DNA of 64,000 nucleotides from Chitinophaga sp. Cy-1792 (GCF_011752935.1 NZ_VWWO01000001.1:2356001-2420000); one strand, 5' to 3'; shown: positions 8,433-18,365, counted from the first letter of the stretch. Notes: generated from the letters alone by a model not told the origin. Program-made: numbers and translations.

Positions 8433-9389
8433 TCAGGTTTTCCTGAGTTTGATGGATTGAACAAAATGGTTACTACCTTTCTCCAGTATGAGTCCGGCCC
8501 GATAGCGTGTAGGTGCGATATTCTGCTCCAGATTGGGTTTATTGATATCTTCCCATATCTGTGTGGCTAATTCCACGGTGGCGCCATCGGAGAGGCTGGC
8601 ATAGCGGTGAAAGAACGAATCAGGGTTTTGGAAAGCTGTTTGACGTAATGACTGAAATCTGGCGATATACCATTTACGGATATCTTTTTCAGCAGCATCC
8701 ACATATATAGAAAAATCAAAAAAGTCAGATACGAAGACCGCAGGATCTTTTTGTTGCTGGCGAGGTCTTACCTGCAGTACATTGACACCTTCCACAATAA
8801 TGATGTCGGGTTGCTCTATCCATTGGAGCTGACCAGGCAGTATATCATATTCCAGGTGAGAATATAACGGTGCGGCTACACGTTCTTTGCCGGACTTAAC
8901 GTCTGCAAGGAAATGTACCAGCCTTTTGATATCATAACTTTCAGGGAAGCCCTTTCTGTTCATGATATTATTTTGTTCCAGTATTTTATTTGGATAGAGG
9001 AACCCATCTGTTGTCACCAGCGCAACCTTAGGATGGTCGTGCCATGCCTGTAATAGTTTCTGCAAAACTCTTGCGGTGGTGCTTTTACCAACGGCTACGC
9101 TCCCGGCAATACCAATGATGTAGGGCACTTTCGACTGCTGGCTCCCAAGAAAGGAGCTGGTAGCTTTATGTAACTGTTGTGAAGCGGTCACATAAAGGTT
9201 CAGCAAATGCGCCAGCGGCAGGTATACCTGGGTGATTTCTTCCTGCGTGAGCGGTTCATTCATGCCATGCAGTTGTTCCAGGTCATAGTCTGCCAGCTGT
9301 AATCTGGCATCACCACTTCGTTCTGCCCATTCTTTACGGGAGAAAGTGATATAGGGAGTATAGCGGTCGCGTTTCAGAGATGTGGTCAT
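8433..9389 (-). CDS. coaA: Type I pantothenate kinase
   Basis: Phosphorylates pantothenate with ATP, the first and controlling step of coenzyme A synthesis. Its 318 residues match the usual bacterial CoaA length (~316). The Walker A motif [11 protein letters not shown] is at residues 93-103, followed by the TTDGFLYPN and RKGFPESYD stretches that are hallmarks of the family, and an [10 protein letters not shown] segment. Many Bacteroidota use a type III (CoaX) enzyme; a type I enzyme suggests CoA feedback sensitivity here, by family knowledge. It sits 11 bp behind the aldehyde dehydrogenase gene. Confidence 0.9.
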   Translation of the reverse strand: MTTSLKRDRYTPYITFSRKEWAERSGDARLQLADYDLEQLHGMNEPLTQEEITQVYLPLAHLLNLYVTASQQLHKATSSFLGSQQSKVPYIIGIAGSVAVGKSTTARVLQKLLQAWHDHPKVALVTTDGFLYPNKILEQNNIMNRKGFPESYDIKRLVHFLADVKSGKERVAAPLYSHLEYDILPGQLQWIEQPDIIIVEGVNVLQVRPRQQQKDPAVFVSDFFDFSIYVDAAEKDIRKWYIARFQSLRQTAFQNPDSFFHRYASLSDGATVELATQIWEDINKPNLEQNIAPTRYRAGLILEKGSNHFVQSIKLRKT

Positions 9390-9400
9390 GTTCTAAAAGC

Positions 9401-10753
9401 CTAGTGTATATAAACCGTCTTAACGTTTAAAAATTCGTGTGTGCCTTCCAGTGATAATTCTCTGCCGTAACCCGATTGTTTAACGCCGCCAAAGGGCAGT
9501 CGTGCATCGGAGCGTACCATTGCGTTGATGAATACATTCCCGCTTTCAATTTGCGTTGCCAGCCGGGCGGCTTTTTCCAGGTCTTTTGTCCATAAAGCGG
9601 ACCCCAGTCCGAACTCGGTTTCGTTGGCAAGAGAGATAGCATCGGCTTCGTTGGCAGCTGCTATAATCACGGCCAGCGGCCCAAAGGTTTCCTCGCGGAA
9701 AGCCGTCATGTCGCTGGTTACACCGGTTAGCAGTGTAGGAGCAAAGTTACATCCTTCCCAGGTGCCACCCAATTCTAAATGGGCTCCCTGACTGATGCTG
9801 TTTTCGAGCTGTTTTCCAAGCTCCTGTGCAAGGTCCAGGCGTGCCATAGGCCCCATTTGGGTAGATTCCAGCATAGGATCACCCTGTTTCAGGTTTTGTA
9901 ATATCGAACGTACAGCGGCCGTAAAGTCGGCCACTACTGGTTGCTCTACTATCCAGCGTTTGGCGGCAATGCAGGATTGTCCGGCATTTTGCATCCTGCC
10001 CTGAACGGCAACTTTCGCAGCTTCCTGAATATCAGCATCTTTTAAGATGATAAACGGGTCACTGCCTCCCAATTCCAATACTGTTTTTTTAATATATTTT
10101 CCTGCCAGTGCAGCAACACTTTTGCCGGCTGGTGTGCTACCGGTTAATGTTACGCCCTGTACGCGCGGGTCTGCAATGATGGGTTCGATATGCTTGGAAG
10201 ATAATAATACACTTTGGAAAGTACCTTCCGGGAATTCTGATTCAACGAATAGTTTTTCTATCGCCAGGGCACAGCCACTCACATTACTGGCGTGCTTTAA
10301 TATGCCGGCATTTCCTGCCAGGATGTTCGGAATAGCGAAACGGAATACCTGCCAGTAAGGGAAATTCCAGGGCATAATAGCCAGAATAATCCCTTTAGGT
10401 TCATAAGATACATAACTTTTTGAAGCATCGGAAGAAATAATTCTCGGCGATAACATACTGCCTATATTCTCTACATAAAAATCAATGGTAGTGGCACATT
10501 TCAATACTTCTGCCGTAGCTTCCTTCAGTGTCTTCCCCATTTCCCGCGTTATGATGGTCGCATGTTCCTTCACATTATCCCGCATGGATCTGGCTATGGC
10601 GGCCATCCACTGGCAACGTTTTTCCAGCGGGGTTTTTAGTAATTCGCGGTAGGCTTTCTCTCCTTTGAGGAGCTTGGTGGCAATCTCACTTTCCGTGTGC
10701 TCCTGGTATTCTGCAATGATTTCCTGTGTGTAAGGATAGATACTGTTAAACAT
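9401..10753 (-). CDS. NAD(P)-dependent succinate-semialdehyde dehydrogenase (Sad/YneI-like)
   Basis: A 450-residue aldehyde dehydrogenase. The NAD-binding Rossmann region includes MPWNFPYWQVFR (residues ~127-138), the general base Glu is in LELGG (Glu ~227) and the catalytic Cys in NAGQSCIAAKRW (Cys ~261). The length and the short N-terminus match the Sad/YneI-type succinate-semialdehyde dehydrogenases better than the longer GabD. The substrate is assigned by similarity only. It is the first gene of the minus-strand operon with coaA and the MBL hydrolase, and is divergent from the MFS gene over ~110 bp. Confidence 0.8.
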   Translation of the reverse strand: MFNSIYPYTQEIIAEYQEHTESEIATKLLKGEKAYRELLKTPLEKRCQWMAAIARSMRDNVKEHATIITREMGKTLKEATAEVLKCATTIDFYVENIGSMLSPRIISSDASKSYVSYEPKGIILAIMPWNFPYWQVFRFAIPNILAGNAGILKHASNVSGCALAIEKLFVESEFPEGTFQSVLLSSKHIEPIIADPRVQGVTLTGSTPAGKSVAALAGKYIKKTVLELGGSDPFIILKDADIQEAAKVAVQGRMQNAGQSCIAAKRWIVEQPVVADFTAAVRSILQNLKQGDPMLESTQMGPMARLDLAQELGKQLENSISQGAHLELGGTWEGCNFAPTLLTGVTSDMTAFREETFGPLAVIIAAANEADAISLANETEFGLGSALWTKDLEKAARLATQIESGNVFINAMVRSDARLPFGGVKQSGYGRELSLEGTHEFLNVKTVYIH

Positions 10754-10843
10754 AACTATCGGCTTTTTGGTGAGCGATTAACTATTACAAATTTACCGTT
10801 TCCAGAACTATTATCTGTCCTTAAAGGTTCGAAGCATTAGAAC

Positions 10844-10851
10844 TATCTTTG
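10844..10851 (+). promoter_or_regulatory. -7 promoter element of MFS-GNAT operon
   Basis: TATCTTTG matches TAnnTTTG exactly. It ends only 12 nt before the ATG at 10864, so the message would have a leader of about 6 nt, or about 15 nt if ATG 10873 is used. Confidence 0.5.
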
Positions 10852-10863
10852 CACAGCAAAAAA

Positions 10864-12036
10864 ATGGAATATATGGCGCTTAGTAAATGGACAATTACTG
10901 TAATGGCTCTCTGCACGGGGTTGATAGTTGCGAATATTTATTATTGCCAGCCATTGCTGGTACTGATGAGTGACGAATTTGGTGTATCCGTTGAAAATGC
11001 CGGACAGGTCACTTTTTTCACCCAGTTAGGTTATGCGCTGGGCTTACTTTTTTGCGTACCGCTGGGTGATATGCTGGAGAAAAAGCGGCAGATCATCCTG
11101 ATGACGCTGGCAGCTGCAACAGCGCTGGCGCTGTCTGCACTTTCCCTGAATATTACCATGCTGAAGGTTACGGGTCTAATGATAGGCTTCACTTCTGTGG
11201 TGCCACAACTTATTCTCCCGCTGGCAGCTACGTTGAGCTCCAACGAAAACAGGGGAAAAGTGATTGGAGTGGTGATGAGCGGTCTCCTGATTGGTATTCT
11301 CCTGTCGCGCACCCTTAGCGGCATCGTAGGTCATCACCTGGGTTGGAGGGGCATGTTCTGGATCGCCGCCGGCATCAGCTTATTGCTGGCTGTTTTCATG
11401 TTCTTTACCTTCCCTAAAAGCGCGCCTGCTTTTAAAGGCACCTATGGCGATCTGATGAAATCGCTGATGACGCTTACAAAGGAACAGCCTGTACTCCGGG
11501 AAGCCTCCGCTATAAATGCATGTGTATTTGCTATGTTTGGACTGTTCTGGACAACAGTCGTTTTTTTGTTGTCTGAGGCTCCTTTCCATTACGGCAGTGA
11601 TAAGATCGGCCTGATGGGCCTGGCAGCGGCCGCGGGCGCAATGGGTGCACCGCTGGTGGGTCGTATCGCCGACAAGAAAAATCCACGTATAGCCATTGGG
11701 TATGGTATCATATTCTTGTTTATCGGTTTTTTCCTGTTTTTCTTCTTCAAAACAGAAATTATTGGCATTATCATCGGTATCATCGCCATAGACCTGGGTC
11801 TGCAATCTATACATGTCTCTAACCAGACAAGAGTATACGCGCTGATCCCATCTGCCCGTAACAGACTAAATACTGTATTTATGACCACCAGTTTTATCGG
11901 TACCGCGCTTGGTTCCGGTATCGGGCTCTGGGTATGGAAAGTGGGCGAATGGACGGGCGTGTGTATCGCCGGTACCGGCTTTATCATGATCGCATTACTA
12001 ATTTATCTGTTAACCTATAAACGTCCATCGGCATAA
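10864..12036 (+). CDS. MFS transporter (12 TM)
   Basis: A 390-residue major facilitator with about twelve hydrophobic helices. The first helix is TVMALCTGLIVANIYYCQPLL, a NIYYxQPLL signature of a drug/arabinose-exporter-like branch (YgaY/AraJ-type). The loop 2-3 motif appears as GDMLEKKRQI, and the equivalent loop in the second half as GRIADKKNPR. The substrate is unknown; efflux is likely. A TTG at 10849 lies inside the -7 element and is rejected; ATG 10864 or 10873 is the start. The GNAT gene follows after 2 bp, so the two are co-transcribed. Confidence 0.8.
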   Translation: MEYMALSKWTITVMALCTGLIVANIYYCQPLLVLMSDEFGVSVENAGQVTFFTQLGYALGLLFCVPLGDMLEKKRQIILMTLAAATALALSALSLNITMLKVTGLMIGFTSVVPQLILPLAATLSSNENRGKVIGVVMSGLLIGILLSRTLSGIVGHHLGWRGMFWIAAGISLLLAVFMFFTFPKSAPAFKGTYGDLMKSLMTLTKEQPVLREASAINACVFAMFGLFWTTVVFLLSEAPFHYGSDKIGLMGLAAAAGAMGAPLVGRIADKKNPRIAIGYGIIFLFIGFFLFFFFKTEIIGIIIGIIAIDLGLQSIHVSNQTRVYALIPSARNRLNTVFMTTSFIGTALGSGIGLWVWKVGEWTGVCIAGTGFIMIALLIYLLTYKRPSA

Positions 12037-12038
12037 TT

Positions 12039-12476
12039 ATGAGAGAAATTACCGCTGTTTATCCGTCAGAATACCAGGTTTTAATTGAAGTCTGGGAAAG
12101 ATCGGTGCGTGCTACCCATGATTTTCTTACGGAAGATGATATTCAATTTTTTAAACCCCTGATCCTGAACGAATATTTTCAGGCGGTGAATTTGTCCTGT
12201 ATGAAAGACAAAAACGGCGCTATACTTGGTTTTGCTGGTGTGGCAGACAATAAGCTGGAGATGTTGTTTATTGATCCTGCCTATCGGGGAGAAGGTGTAG
12301 GAAAGGCTTTGCTGGCTTTTGTGATAAGCCAGCAGGGCGTGACGCTGGTAGATGTAAATGAGCAGAATGAGCAGGCGGTGGGCTTCTACCTGCACAATGG
12401 TTTTAAAGTATTATCACGATCTGAGGTAGATGGAATGGGAAAACCATTTCCGTTGCTGATGATGGGACTGGTTTAA
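12039..12476 (+). CDS. GNAT family N-acetyltransferase (YjaB-like)
   Basis: A 145-residue acetyltransferase. The acetyl-CoA-binding motif A is MLFIDPAYRGEGVGKALL (residues ~80-97), followed by VNEQNEQAVGFYLHNGFKV, the usual beta-5/alpha-4 region. The N-terminal VWERSVRATHDFL fits YjaB/PhnO-type small-molecule or peptide acetyltransferases. The acceptor is not predictable. It follows the MFS gene by 2 bp, so acetylation coupled to export is conceivable. Confidence 0.8.
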   Translation: MREITAVYPSEYQVLIEVWERSVRATHDFLTEDDIQFFKPLILNEYFQAVNLSCMKDKNGAILGFAGVADNKLEMLFIDPAYRGEGVGKALLAFVISQQGVTLVDVNEQNEQAVGFYLHNGFKVLSRSEVDGMGKPFPLLMMGLV

Positions 12477-12489
12477 TATAAAGGCTTTA

Positions 12490-12533
12490 AATAAAAATTC
12501 CCGGTCGTATTACTACGCCGGGAATTTTTATTT
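12490..12533. terminator. Bidirectional terminator, GNAT / pyruvate kinase
   Basis: The arms AAATAAAAATTCCCGG and CCGGGAATTTTTATTT enclose an inner CGTA/TACG pair. It is a strong symmetrical hairpin with A- and T-tracts, positioned between convergent genes. Confidence 0.85.
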
Positions 12534-12551
12534 AAAAAGATAGGTAGATGA

Positions 12552-14042
12552 TTAGTCTTCTACTCTTGTGATTTTCAGCATGTTGGTTGGCAGATGCTGT
12601 TTAACTGGTGTAGAACCAGTGTTTACAACAACGTCACCAGCTTTGATGAAACCTCTTTCTTTCAGGATGTTGATCTGATCAAAAACGATATCATCGAGGC
12701 TTTCTTCTTCTTCGTAGAAGAATGCGCGAACGCCCCAGCTCAGGCTCAGCTGATTCACCAGTGTTCTTTCTTTGGTGAATACATAGAGTGGAGAGCGTGG
12801 ACGGTAAGAGCTGAGCATGAAGCCGGTGTAACCGCTCTGGGTCATACCGATCAGGGCATCAGCATCGAGGTCTTCCGCGATTTTACAAGCGTTGTAGCAG
12901 AGTGCATCGCTGAGGAAGGTAGGAGAGTGGCGGTGAGGGATCAGGTTACGGTTGTAAATGATCGCTTCTTTTTCCACTTCCTGGATAATTTTGTTCATGG
13001 TCTGGATTACCAGTACCGGGAACTGACCGGTAGCGGTTTCGCCGGAGAGCATTACTGCATCCGCGCCTTCGAGTACTGCGTTTGCTACGTCCGTGATTTC
13101 GGAACGGTTAGGACGGGTACGGTCCATCATGGATTCCATCATCTGTGTTGCCACGATAACAGGTTTCGCACGGTGGATACATTTGCGGATAATATCTTTC
13201 TGGATCATTGGGATCTGCTCTACTGGCAGTTCCACGCCGAGGTCACCACGGGCGATCATTACGCCGTCGGATTCCCAGATGATCTCTTTCAGGTTCTGAA
13301 TAGCTTCAGGTTTCTCAATTTTAGAGATAACCTTCATTTTTGAATTGCGTGCTTCCAGGCGTTTGCGCAGGTCCATCAGGTCTTTAACGCTTCTTACGAA
13401 AGACAGGGCTACCCAGTCACATTCCTGGTCGATGATGAATTCCAGGTCAATAATATCTTTCTCTGTCAGTGCTGGCAGGGATACTTTGGTATCTGGCAGG
13501 TTGAAACCTTTTTTAGAAGAGAGAACGCCTGGCAGGGATACTTCAGCTTTGATTTCACCTGCAGGAGTCAGTTCTTTAACTACGGTTTCGATTTTACCAT
13601 CGTCGAGGAGGATTTTTTGTCCAACTCTGAGGTCTTTATAAAGATCCGGGTAAGAAACATAGATTTTTTCCATGTTACCTACTACTTTCTCATTTACGAA
13701 GGTCAGGATATCACCGGCTTTGAGCGGTAATGCGTTGTTCTCGATTTCACCAACACGCAGCTTAGGACCCTGGAGGTCGGCGAGGATGGCTACGTTGTAA
13801 GGTTCAGTTTTGTTGATCTGACGGATGTATTCAATGATCCGCAATTTATCCTCATGCGAGCCATGGGAGAAGTTGAGACGGAAAACGTTCACGCCTGCTC
13901 TAACTAACTCCAGTAATTTGTCATAGGTATCACTAGCCGGACCAACTGTTGCTACAATTTTAGTCTTGTGGGAGGAATGCTCTCTACCAGCAGCGTTATC
14001 CATCTGCTTGTGATAGTATTTGGAAAGATCCTTTGTACTCAT
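12552..14042 (-). CDS. pyk: Pyruvate kinase
   Basis: Converts phosphoenolpyruvate and ADP to pyruvate and ATP. It has 496 residues, about 20 more than usual, owing to an N-terminal tail (MSTKDLSKYYHKQMDN...) before TKIVATVGPASD. The catalytic Lys lies in KVISKIEKPEAI, and the metal-binding signature MIARGDLGVELP and the MMESMMDRTRPNRSEITDVANAV segment follow. The C-terminal allosteric domain is present. It lies 12 bp downstream of pfkA on the same strand, so the two irreversible steps of lower and upper glycolysis are co-expressed. Confidence 0.95.
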   Translation of the reverse strand: MSTKDLSKYYHKQMDNAAGREHSSHKTKIVATVGPASDTYDKLLELVRAGVNVFRLNFSHGSHEDKLRIIEYIRQINKTEPYNVAILADLQGPKLRVGEIENNALPLKAGDILTFVNEKVVGNMEKIYVSYPDLYKDLRVGQKILLDDGKIETVVKELTPAGEIKAEVSLPGVLSSKKGFNLPDTKVSLPALTEKDIIDLEFIIDQECDWVALSFVRSVKDLMDLRKRLEARNSKMKVISKIEKPEAIQNLKEIIWESDGVMIARGDLGVELPVEQIPMIQKDIIRKCIHRAKPVIVATQMMESMMDRTRPNRSEITDVANAVLEGADAVMLSGETATGQFPVLVIQTMNKIIQEVEKEAIIYNRNLIPHRHSPTFLSDALCYNACKIAEDLDADALIGMTQSGYTGFMLSSYRPRSPLYVFTKERTLVNQLSLSWGVRAFFYEEEESLDDIVFDQINILKERGFIKAGDVVVNTGSTPVKQHLPTNMLKITRVED

Positions 14043-14054
14043 AAGTCTTATTTT

Positions 14055-15035
14055 TTAACTCGCAAGAATTTTTACAATCTTAAACCATTCGGGGTCGATC
14101 TCCTGTTTAGCTTTAACCGCTTTGTCGAGCGGTGTATACTGGATCTTATCATTAACAACTCCGATCATTACGTTGTGAATTCCTTCACGGAGGGCGTCTA
14201 CTGCCGCATATCCAAGCCTGCTGGCAAGGATTCTGTCCTGGCAGGTAGGGGAGCCACCGCGTTGGATATGACCGAGGATGGTCACTCTGGTATCCAGTTG
14301 AGGACAGGCTTCTTTAATTCTGCGGGCTACTTCGTTGGCGCCTCCGGTTTCATCTCCTTCTGCTACCACAATCAGGTTAACGAGTTTTTTACGACGTTCG
14401 TTGGCCTGCAGTTCTTCAATGATTTCATTCACTTCTGTTTTGCGCTCCGGCATCAATACGTGCTCCGCGCCAGTGGAAATGCCACTGTGTAAGGCAATGT
14501 AACCGGCATCCCGGCCCATTACTTCAATTACGAACAGGCGATCATGCGCATCTGCGGTATCCCTGATCTTGTCGATAGCATCCACCGCTGTATTGACTGC
14601 TGTGTCAAATCCAATGGTGAAATCAGTGCCAGCAATGTCCTTGTCAATAGTACCAGGCAAGCCTATACACGGAATGTCAAATTCCTGGCTGAATTTCTGC
14701 GCTCCATTAAAGGAACCGTCGCCACCTATGACAACGATACCATCAATGCCGTGCTTCTTCAGATTCTCGTAAGCCTTTTTTCGCCCTTCATATTCATAGA
14801 ACTCTTTGCACCGGGCTGTCTTCAATATGGTGCCTCCGCGTTGAATGATGTTAGCCACTGATTTGGACTCCATCTTGAAAATGTCATTTGTCAACATTCC
14901 CCTGTAGCCGTACATTACGCCATACACATTCAGCTGATGATAAATGCCCGTTCTTACTACTGCACGAACTGCTGCGTTCATGCCAGGAGCATCTCCTCCT
15001 GAGGTAAGGACTGCAATGTTGTTCAATTTTTTCAT
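14055..15035 (-). CDS. pfkA: ATP-dependent 6-phosphofructokinase
   Basis: Phosphorylates fructose 6-phosphate. Its 326 residues match bacterial PfkA. The N-terminal TSGGDAPGMNAAVR, the GGDGS motif at 104-108 (the Gly at the second-last position marks ATP rather than pyrophosphate use), TIDKD at 129-133 with the catalytic Asp, and MGRDAGYIAL are all present. It is first in the pfkA-pyk operon. A minus-strand TATTTTTG element at 15068-15075 is the probable promoter. Confidence 0.95.
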   Translation of the reverse strand: MKKLNNIAVLTSGGDAPGMNAAVRAVVRTGIYHQLNVYGVMYGYRGMLTNDIFKMESKSVANIIQRGGTILKTARCKEFYEYEGRKKAYENLKKHGIDGIVVIGGDGSFNGAQKFSQEFDIPCIGLPGTIDKDIAGTDFTIGFDTAVNTAVDAIDKIRDTADAHDRLFVIEVMGRDAGYIALHSGISTGAEHVLMPERKTEVNEIIEELQANERRKKLVNLIVVAEGDETGGANEVARRIKEACPQLDTRVTILGHIQRGGSPTCQDRILASRLGYAAVDALREGIHNVMIGVVNDKIQYTPLDKAVKAKQEIDPEWFKIVKILAS

Positions 15036-15067
15036 ATAAATTGCTAAAAAAATATCTTAAGGGCGCA

Positions 15068-15075
15068 CAAAAATA
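15068..15075 (-). promoter_or_regulatory. -7 promoter element of pfkA-pyk
   Basis: Read on the minus strand this is TATTTTTG, an exact TAnnTTTG match, giving a leader of about 26 nt before the pfkA ATG. The -33 position has no clear TTTG. Confidence 0.45.
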
Positions 15076-15173
15076 ACATTTTGCAATTGTTTTTCTAACA
15101 GTTATCTCATGAAATAACCTAAATTTTTAATTTTCATCAAACAAAGTAGAATTTTTTTTTAAAAATTAAATGC

Positions 15174-17297
15174 ATGTTGAAAAAAACTAATAGAAGTTTG
15201 TTAATTATGAGTATGAGTATTTTGACGGGACAGGCCATGGCACAACATCACAGCGATATTAAATATCCAGACACCAAAAAAGTCGAACAAACGGACGATT
15301 ATCACGGAAACAAAATTTCTGATCCGTATCGCTGGCTGGAAGATGATAATTCTCCAGAAACCAAGGCCTGGGTCCATGAACAAAATGCCATAACCCAGGA
15401 TTATTTGTCAAAAATCCCTTTCCGGAAAGATGTTAAAAAAAGATTAGAAGAGCTCTGGAATTATCCCAAGACTTCTGCTCCTTCCAAAAAAGGCGGTTTT
15501 TACTACTTTTCCAAAAATGATGGCCTCCAGAACCAGGCCGTAGTAATGCGGTCTGCCTCCCCGGATGGCCCCGCAGAAGTATTTCTTGACCCAAACAAGC
15601 TCTCCGCAGACGGCACCACCGCCCTCGGTACCATGCAATTCTCCAAAGACGGGAAATATGCAGCATACCTGATCTCTAAAGCGGGCTCCGACTGGCAGGA
15701 AGCTTATGTTATGGACGTTGCCACCAAACAGGTACTCTCCGACAAACTGGAATGGGTGAAGTTTTCCGGTATCGCCTGGAGAGGTAACGGCTTCTACTAC
15801 AGCCGCTACGCCAAACCAGACGAATCAAGTAAGCTCTCCCGTAAAAACGAATTCCAGAAAGTGTACTACCACATCGTAGGACAACCACAGGAGAAAGATG
15901 AGCTGATCTATGAAGACAAGGCACATCCGCTGCGCAATGCCGGAGCAAGTCTCACTGAAGATGAAAGATTCCTCATTCTGCAAACTTCTGAAGGTACTTC
16001 TGGCGGTGAAGTATGGGTGAAAGACCTGAAAAACCCTTCCCAGAAAGATTTTTCCCTGCTGATCCCGGGATTCGACTACGAGCCTAATGTAATTGATAAT
16101 ATGGGAGATAAAATCCTCGTATCCATCAACCGCGACGCTCCCAACTATAAAGTGGTTGCAATCGATCCTAAGCATCCGGAGCCTGCCAACTGGAAAACAA
16201 TCGTTGCAGAAAGGCCGGAAGCCCTCCAGGGTGTTGGTACCGCTGGCGGTAAATTATTCCTCAGCTACCTGAAAGACGCTTCTTCCTATGTCTATCAATG
16301 CGATTACGACGGTAAAAACGGTCATCAGGTTGCTTTGCCTGGCATCGGAACTGCCGGCGGCTTTAATGCTGAAAAGCAGAATAAGGTGTTTTATTATACC
16401 TATTCCTCTTTCGTTAGCCCTGCGACTATATATAAATATGATATAGCTACGGGTAAGTCTACACTCTTCAATAAGGCGGAAGTAAAATTCAATCCTGATG
16501 AGTATGAAACCAAACAGGTTTTCTTTACCAGCAAGGATGGTACTAAAGTACCTGTTTTCCTGTCAGGTAAAAAAGGCATGAAGCTGGATGGCAACAATCC
16601 GGTGCTGTTGTATGGCTATGGTGGCTTCAATATTCCTATCACACCTGCTTTCAGTGTGGCTAACCTGTACTTTATGGAGCAGGGTGGGATATACGCTGTT
16701 GTATCGCTTCGTGGTGGAAGTGAATATGGTGAGGCATGGCATAAAGCCGGTATGATGGAACATAAACAGAATGTTTTCGATGATATGATCGGTGCGGCTG
16801 AGTTCCTGGTAAAAGAAAAATATACCAACCCGGCGAAACTGGCTATACGCGGCGGTTCCAACGGAGGATTGCTGGTAGGCGCCTGCATGACCCAGCGTCC
16901 TGACCTGTTTAAGGTGGCGATTCCGCAGGTGGGTGTAATGGATATGTTGCGTTTCCAGAAATTTACCATCGGCTGGGCATGGGCTACAGAGTATGGTAGC
17001 AGTGATAATGCAGAACAGTATAAATATATCATTAAATATTCTCCGCTGCATAACCTGAAGCCTGGCGTTTCTTATCCTGCAACACTGATCACTACTGCCG
17101 ATCATGACGACCGCGTAGTGCCGGCACATTCTTTCAAATTCGCTGCTACTTTGCAGGCAGACAATGCAGGACCTAATCCTGCGCTGATCCGTATTGAAAC
17201 CAATGCGGGACATGGTGCAGGTAAATCTGTTACAAAAACAATTGAAGAAGCAACAGATATCTGGTCTTTTGTAATGTTTAACCTGGGGATGAAATAA
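15174..17297 (+). CDS. Prolyl oligopeptidase family serine peptidase (S9A), secreted
   Basis: Cleaves short peptides after proline. The 707-residue protein has a signal peptide ending near QAMAQ, then a beta-propeller domain, then the alpha/beta hydrolase domain. The catalytic triad is visible: Ser562 in GGSNGGLL, the Asp in HDDRV at 644-648, and His680 in AGHGAG. The N-terminal YPDTKKVEQTDDYHGNKISDPYRWLED is the standard S9A start. The signal peptide places it in the periplasm. It appears to be monocistronic with a hairpin terminator downstream. Confidence 0.9.
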   Translation: MLKKTNRSLLIMSMSILTGQAMAQHHSDIKYPDTKKVEQTDDYHGNKISDPYRWLEDDNSPETKAWVHEQNAITQDYLSKIPFRKDVKKRLEELWNYPKTSAPSKKGGFYYFSKNDGLQNQAVVMRSASPDGPAEVFLDPNKLSADGTTALGTMQFSKDGKYAAYLISKAGSDWQEAYVMDVATKQVLSDKLEWVKFSGIAWRGNGFYYSRYAKPDESSKLSRKNEFQKVYYHIVGQPQEKDELIYEDKAHPLRNAGASLTEDERFLILQTSEGTSGGEVWVKDLKNPSQKDFSLLIPGFDYEPNVIDNMGDKILVSINRDAPNYKVVAIDPKHPEPANWKTIVAERPEALQGVGTAGGKLFLSYLKDASSYVYQCDYDGKNGHQVALPGIGTAGGFNAEKQNKVFYYTYSSFVSPATIYKYDIATGKSTLFNKAEVKFNPDEYETKQVFFTSKDGTKVPVFLSGKKGMKLDGNNPVLLYGYGGFNIPITPAFSVANLYFMEQGGIYAVVSLRGGSEYGEAWHKAGMMEHKQNVFDDMIGAAEFLVKEKYTNPAKLAIRGGSNGGLLVGACMTQRPDLFKVAIPQVGVMDMLRFQKFTIGWAWATEYGSSDNAEQYKYIIKYSPLHNLKPGVSYPATLITTADHDDRVVPAHSFKFAATLQADNAGPNPALIRIETNAGHGAGKSVTKTIEEATDIWSFVMFNLGMK

Positions 17298-17338
17298 TTC
17301 GCGTTAATCATCTACCTGGATAAAAAATAACAGGAGAG

Positions 17339-17400
17339 GGCATCTTAAAAGACAGACATATAATTATATATGTCAGCTTTTAAGATGCCTTCTTCTTTTT
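17339..17400 (+). terminator. Terminator of prolyl oligopeptidase gene
   Basis: The outer arms GGCATCTTAAAAG (17339-17351) and CTTTTAAGATGCC (17377-17389) enclose a second AT-rich inverted repeat (ACATATA/TATATGT). A T-rich tail follows to 17400. Confidence 0.75.
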
Positions 17401-17455
17401 TATGACCAGCTACGGAAAATTGCTTATCTTTAAAAACAGTGTATGAATATGGCTT

Positions 17456-18361
17456 ATGAATGTACTTATAACTGGAAGTAACGGACTATTGGGGCAGCAT
17501 TTGCTCCCGATTTTTTTGCAGGATAAGAACTATAGCGTAGTAGCCACCGGAAGGGGCCCCAACAGATCTCCCCTGCACGATAACTACATATACGAACCCG
17601 CGAACCTTCGCGCGCCCGGCACTGCACAGCAGCTGCTGGACAAATACAAACCAGACATCATCATTCATGCCGCTGCCATGACGCAAGTGGATGAATGTGA
17701 AAAAAATAAAGACGCCTGCTGGGATATGAACGTAGGCGCTACCCGCAACCTAGTGCAGGCAGCAGAAAAAATCAATGCATATTTATTATTTCTGTCTACC
17801 GACTTCATCTTCGATGGCCTTAACGGCCCTTATACAGAAGAAGACCCTGCAAATCCCATCAACTATTACGGTACCAGCAAAGTGGCTGCAGAAAGAATTG
17901 TTCAGAACAGTAAACTGGCCTGGGCAATTGTAAGAACAGTACTGGTATATGGTGTGGTGGCTGATCCGCAACGCAGTAACATGATTACCTGGGTGAAAAA
18001 TAATCTGCAGCAGAACAAAAAGATCAAAGTGGTAGATGACCAGTGGCGTACGCCTACGCTCTGCCTCGATCTGGCAAAAGGCTGTAAGATGATTGCCGAT
18101 AAAAAGGCCACCGGTATCTTTAATATCTCCGGCAAAGAAACGCTGACACCATACGATATGGCCATCAAAACAGCAGATTTCTTTAACCTGGATATTAATA
18201 TGATCGAAAAGATCAGTTCAAAAAGTTTGGCCCAGCCTGCTGCAAGACCTGCAAAAACAGGACTTATCATTGAAAAGGCAGAAAAAGAATTTAATTATGC
18301 CCCGCATACCTTTGCGGAAGGCCTTGAAATAGTTGCGGCAGCAATACCTGCTTCCCGCTAA
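17456..18361 (+). CDS. RmlD-like NAD(P)-dependent sugar-nucleotide reductase/epimerase
   Basis: A 301-residue extended short-chain dehydrogenase. The dinucleotide-binding GSNGLLGQHLL is at residues 7-17, LSTDFIFDG with the catalytic Ser/Thr at ~114-122, and the YxxxK pair at Tyr138-Lys142 (YYGTSKVAAE). DEC and MNVGATRNLV segments match dTDP-4-dehydrorhamnose reductase. No other rhamnose genes are near, so the actual substrate is uncertain. It stands alone between two terminators. A near-consensus TATCTTTA about 24 nt upstream may be its -7 element. Confidence 0.75.
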   Translation: MNVLITGSNGLLGQHLLPIFLQDKNYSVVATGRGPNRSPLHDNYIYEPANLRAPGTAQQLLDKYKPDIIIHAAAMTQVDECEKNKDACWDMNVGATRNLVQAAEKINAYLLFLSTDFIFDGLNGPYTEEDPANPINYYGTSKVAAERIVQNSKLAWAIVRTVLVYGVVADPQRSNMITWVKNNLQQNKKIKVVDDQWRTPTLCLDLAKGCKMIADKKATGIFNISGKETLTPYDMAIKTADFFNLDINMIEKISSKSLAQPAARPAKTGLIIEKAEKEFNYAPHTFAEGLEIVAAAIPASR

Positions 18362-18365
18362 AAAG

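Noticed and set aside
12594..13343. Plus-strand open frame opposite pyruvate kinase
   Set aside because: Full overlap with pyk, which has all its signatures; no promoter or domain supports the opposite frame.
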